Origin: Candidatus Aminicenantota bacterium
Lineage (GTDB): Bacteria; Acidobacteriota; Aminicenantia; UBA2199
Length of the DNA stretch: 64,000 nt
NCBI GenBank assembly: GCA_026393835.1
Contig: JAPKZK010000085.1
Span: forward strand, 1 to 64,000
Direction: 5' to 3'
The notes beneath the pieces are model-generated. The model had not been told where the DNA came from. It did no database searches and saw only the letters and a program-made list of their open reading frames with translations. The translations under genes were made by a program, and so were the position numbers. Position 1 is the stretch's first letter, and the number at the start of each line of letters is the position of its first letter. Positions 55,201 through 61,200 of this stretch are shown one piece after another.

Positions 55201-58200
55201 GCGAAGCGCTGCGCGAAAAAGGCCAACGGAGCGGTAAGACCCTGGCTATCGACTGGCCCCTGTGGAAAGAAGGCGGTATGAAAATGGATAAACGGTTTGA
55301 AGAAATGCTTGCCGGCGTCAAAGGAATCACCGTCATGAGTAGTGAAACCGGTTTGCGTGCTTTCGAAATGGGACTTACCCAGCCGATGAGCCAATGGGGC
55401 CTGGTGGAAGGGGAGCGGGAAAAAATTGAAAAATCTTTTAAGTTCCGTGAAGCGTCCCCACAGGTCCCGGCAGCGCGGCAGACACCGTCGGCAGACTCCT
55501 GGGAACAATTTCAAAAAGATTTGCTGGGCCTGGTCTCCGAACTGCTAAAAATCCCGGAAAGTAAGATCGCATTCGATAAGAACATGAGTCAATTCGGTTT
55601 TGATTCCATCAGTTTCACGGAGATGTCGCAGAAGGTCAATGCCCGGTATCAAATTTCCGTGACCCCGGACGTCTTTTTTGAACATCCCACCATCGGGTCT
55701 ATTGCCCAATTTTTGTGGGAGAAATATAAAGAACCCATTGCGCAGTTTTACCAGGCTGCGGTCCCGGCGAGCACACCCAGTGTGCTCCGTGAGCCCGGTG
55801 AGCCCGGTGAACCCTGCGAGCCCATTTCCTGGTCTTCCCCGACTCCTTTTCAAGCTGTCGCGGGAGAAAAGCAGGAGCCCATTGCCATAATCGGGGTCAG
55901 CGGGGTAATGCCCCAGTCAGAAGACCTGGAAACCTTCTGGAAGTGCCTGGAAGGGGGTAAAGACCTGGTTACTGAAATCACCCCAGAGCGGTGGCAATCC
56001 CTGGGGTACCGTGGGGAAACCGCGGATAAACCGGCGGCCATCCGGGCCCAATGGGGAGGTTTTCTCAAGGAAGTGGATAAATTCGATGCGGAGTTTTTCA
56101 ATATTTCCTCCCGTGAAGCAGTGTTGATGGACCCCCAGCAGCGTATTTTCCTGGAAATAACCTGGGAGGCCATCGAGGATGCCGGGTATAAAGCTTCGGA
56201 TTTAGCCGGGAGCCGTACCGGGTTGTTCGTGGGTGTGGCTAATAACGATTACTATGATGTGTTACGGGATAACAGCGATAAGATGGACGCCCATGTCATT
56301 ACCGGGATAGACCATTCCATATTGGCCAACCGGATATCTTACACGCTCAACCTGCATGGTCCCAGCGTTTCTATCAACACAGCCTGTTCAAGTTCGCTGG
56401 TGGCCATCCACCATGCGGTGGAGGCTTTGAGGAGCGGTAAATGTCGATTGGCCATTGCCGGGGGCGTCAACATTCTTTGCAGCCGGGCCTATTACTTTAG
56501 TTTAACCAGTTCGGAAGTTTTGTCGCCTGACGGTCGGAGTCGGGCTTTTGACCGGGGGGCCAACGGTTATGTCCGGGGCGAGGGCGCCGGTGCGTTCTTA
56601 TTAAAGCCCTTGAGTGGGGCTTTAAAGGACGGCGATCATATTTATGCGACGATCAAAGGCACGGCAGTCAATCATGGGGGCCGGACCGCTTCTTTAACCG
56701 CCCCCAGCGTCAATGCCCAGGCCGAATTATTAATCGAGGCCTTTACCGGGGCCCAGGTCGATCCTTATACGGTCAGTTACCTCGAAGCCCACGGCACAGG
56801 CACCGAGTTGGGCGACCCCATCGAAATAAACGGTATAAAAAAAGCCTTCGAGGAGATGTACCGGAGAAGCGGGCGCGCCTGGACAGGCGAGCACCGCACC
56901 GGCATCGGCACGGTTAAGACCAGTATCGGCCACCTGGAATCGGCGGCAGGGGCCGCCGGAGTGATCAAGGTACTGCTGTCCATGAAACATAAAACCCTAC
57001 CCGGTAATATTCATTTAAAAGAAGTCAATCCTTATATTCAACTGGAGGGTACTCCTTTTTATTTCGTACGTGAAAACATCCCCTGGGAGAACCCGGTGGA
57101 TGGGCAGTGGGGGGTTATTCCCCGGCGGGCCGGGGTTAGTTCCTTCGGTTTCGGTGGGGCCAACGCCCATGTTGTCCTGGAGGAATATGAAGACCGGCGC
57201 AGCCCGGGGGAAACCGGTCCCCTGGCGCAGGGGGCCCAGCTCATCGTGCTTTCCGCCAGGAATAAAGATAGGTTGATGGCTTATGCCCGCCGTATCGCAG
57301 ATTTCCTGAAAACCACCCCTGCCGGGGTTAATCTCAGCGATCTGGCTTATACCTTGCAGGTGGGGCGTGAGGAAATGGAAGAGCGGTTGGCGGTAGTGGC
57401 AGCCGGCCCGGATGAGGCCATCGATAAACTGGAACGTTTTTGCCGGGGTGAAGAAGTGCGGGAGGAAGACCCGGGGGTCCCGGGCGACCGGGGAAAGTTG
57501 GCCGGGGTGGCCCGGGCGTGGTTGGCCGGGGACCGGATCGACTGGTCTTCACTGCACACTGGAAGCAGCGGCGGCAGCGGGAACGGGGCCAGGCGGGTTT
57601 CCCTGCCCACGTACCCGTTTGAGAGAAAAAAGTACTGGCCCCAGGTTCGCCAGGTTCGCGAGACTGCCAATGTATATCATGGGGCCATGAAAGTTTCGGA
57701 TAGGCCCAGGCTTATCTTGAAGAGGAAGGATGAAAGCCCCCGTGAAGAAGGATATCCGGTTATGGTTCATAAGCCCCAGGAGGTTGTCTTAACGGGAAAA
57801 TCAGGGGATTCAAGTATAAAAATAAAAATTAAAGAGGCGTTGGCAGGGGTGCTTTATACTGGAGTAGAGGGGATCAGTGAGACTAAAACCTTCCTGGATT
57901 TGGGATTAGACTCGATATTGGCCATTGAGTTATCCAAAAAATTGGGGGAGGTTTTCGGCATCGAGTTGAAGACCAACATTTTATATTCGCATCCCACAAT
58001 AAATCAACTGACCGGGCACCTGGAAGGGGTTGCGGTTCCCGACTCTCCCGGGGCGGTCAAATCAGGAGCTTTTTCGGGCCCCGCGGCGCGGGGGGCCAAA
58101 GAAGACGCCAATTCCCCCAATTATCATCATTCATCATTCATCATTCATCATTCCACACAGCCCCCCTGGCCGCCGGAGGCAAAAAATAATATAGCAATCA

Positions 58201-61200
58201 TCGGTTTGGCCGGGCGGTTTCCCGGGGCCGGGGATGTCGAGCAATTCTGGCAGAACCTGGTAAACGGTATAGACAGCATCGTTGAAGTACCTGCGGGGCG
58301 TTGGGGTAAGGATGTTCCCGGTGAAACCTACCGGCGCCGGGGTGGGTTCCTGGCGGATGCGGATTGTTTTGATCCGCTTTTTTTCAATATTTCCCCGGGT
58401 GAAGCGGAGGTTATGGACCCCCAGCAGCGGGTTTTCCTGGAGGAAGCCTGGAAGGCGTTAGAGGATGCCGGGTATCCCGACCGGGGCATGAGTAATAAGC
58501 GCTGCGGCGTATTTGTAGGGGCGGCGGGGAACGACTATATAACCCGGCTGCAGGATATAGAGGGCGAGGCGCCGGTGCACGCGGTCACCGCCAATGCGGC
58601 GTCGGTGTTGGCCGGTCGCATCGCTTATCACCTGGACATGAAAGGGGCCAGTTTCGCGGTGGATGCGGCCTGTTCGTCGTCGTTGGCGGCCATTCAACTG
58701 GCCTGTGAACGTATTCTTGACGGGCAGTTGGAAATGGCCCTGGCCGGCGGGGTGAATATACTGACCACGCCGCAGACTCACCGGGTGCTGTCCGGTGCGG
58801 GGATGCTGTCTCCCTCATCCTGTCATCGGGCATTCGATGAGCAGGCCGATGGTTTCGTGTTGGGTGAAGCGGTGGTGGTATTTGTGTTGAAAGCTTTGGA
58901 CCGCGCAGTGGCGGACGGCGATCATATTTATGGGGTGATCAAGGCGGTGGGGGTAAACCAGAATGGCCGGAGTAATGGGATTACGGCGCCCAGTGCGCCG
59001 GCGCAGGCCCAATTGGCGCGCGATCTTTACCGCGGCGCCGGCATCGATCCCGCGGTTGTCACTTATGTGGAGGCCCACGGGACCGGTTCGAAACTGGGCG
59101 ATTCCATCGAGGTCGCTGCATTGGCCGAGGTGTACCGCCGGGACAGCGGCGAAAAGAATTATTGCGCGTTGGGGGCGGTGAAAACCAATGTCGGGCATAC
59201 CCTGGCCGCGGCCGGGGCGGTGGGCCTGGCCAAAGTGTTAATGGCCCTCAAATACAAGAAAATCCCGGCTAACCTTCACTTTCAAACCCCCAACACCGAT
59301 ATCGATTTCAGCCGGAGTGCTTTTTATGTCAACCGGGCGTTGAGGGACTGGACCGTGCGTGATGGGGTTCCCAGGACAGCGGCGGTCAATACCTTTGGGA
59401 TCAATGGCGCCAATGCCCACCTGGTGGTGGAGGAAGCGCCCGTTGTACCGCAGCCTACGCCGGACGCGGTCCGTCTTTATTACCTTGTGCAGTTGTCCGC
59501 CATGACGCGGGAAGCCCTGGGCCGTAAAATTCGTGACCTGGTCTCATGGCTGGAAAAGGAAGGAAACCGACACACCATCTACGATATCGCTTATACCTTG
59601 TGGATGGGGAGGAGTCATCTCCCCGTCCGTACCGTATTCGTCGTTAAGGAAACCGATGAACTCCGCCGGAAACTGGAAAAATTACTGGAAACGTATTCCA
59701 GCGACCGGGAGTCGATTAAAGACCTGGGTGAAACGTCGGCCCCGCCGGACACCCGGGCGCAGCAGCAGGGGGAAGGTTGGTTGAAAGAATCAAACGACCG
59801 CGATAAATTGGAAGCCCTGGCCGGGTTGTTTCTTGACGGCGTCCCGTTGGATTGGGATAGTTTATACCCGGGCCCGGGAAATCGTCGAATTTCTTTACCC
59901 GTATACCCGTTTGAGCGGGAGAGATACTGGCTTGATGCAGCGAGACCCGGGGCGAGGCTGCATCCTTTGTTGGACAGCAACGAGTCCACCCTGGATGAGC
60001 AATGTTTCCGGAAGGTATTCAGCGGTGAAGAGTTCGTATTTACAGATCATTGTTATAATGAAATCAAGGTCCTGCCCGGGGCCGCTTACGTGGAAATGGC
60101 CTGGGCGGCGGGCAGCCTGGCGAACCCGGCCCAGCCCCCGGTAATATTTAAAAACCTTACCTGGGTGCAGCCCCTGATGGCGACAAATGGTAAAAAAACG
60201 GTACACGTCGGTTTGTATCCGCGGGGTGAGGTCGTAGAATTTGAGATATATTCACCCGTACCTGGGGCGCCGGGCGCCCAGGAATCTCCTTCGGGTAGGT
60301 TGGTATATGCCCAGGGCGCGCTGGTATATAAGAACCAGGCTGAAGAACAGGAACAAGCCGAAGTTATCCCCATAGAAGAGATAAAAAAACGGGCCCTTCA
60401 GCGTACGGGCCCGGAGGAATTCTACCGGCTGATCCAAACCAGCGGTATGCATTTCGGACCGGCGTTTCAAACCATACGGGAATTGTACCGCGGCAGCAAT
60501 GAAGCCCTGTCCTTTTTTGAATTACCCGGGGCGGTGCGGGCCGGTTGCGAAAGTTTCGGCATCCATCCTTCACTTTTGGATGCGGCGTTTCAGACCTCCA
60601 TCGGCATGAAGAGCGACGAAGCGCTGCGGGTGGACCAGCCGGAACTTCCTTTTATGTTGGACGAACTCCAGGTTATCAAACCCTTAACCCAGAGGGGGTA
60701 TGCCTATGTCACCCTGTCCGCCGATAAACAAGCAGGCAGCGAAAGGGCCGCGGAACTGGATATCCGGGTAACCGATGAAACGGGGCAGGTGCTGGTGAGG
60801 ATGAAGAATTATTTTGGCAGGCCTATCCGGCCTCACAGCGCCGATTTTGGCGAGAACCCGGACGACCGGCCGGCGAGTTCCCATCTCCAGGAAAAAGCAG
60901 AGACTTATTTGAAGAAAATCCTGGCCAGGGTCGCAAAGCTGCCGGTAGAGAGAATCCGGCCAAAGGAGCGGCTGGAGAAATATGGCATCGATTCCCTGAT
61001 GATTATCAACCTGAATAAAGAGATGGAGCAGCATTTCGGTAAATTGCCCAGGACCCTGTTTTTCGAGTATCAGACCCTGGCGGCGTTGGCGGAATATATG
61101 ATCAAGGAGCACCGGGAGAAGATCTTGGAAAAAACCGGGGCAACGGCAACGCCCGGTGAACCGGTCCCGGGAATCGGGGAGACCGCGCCCAAAAGCGATA

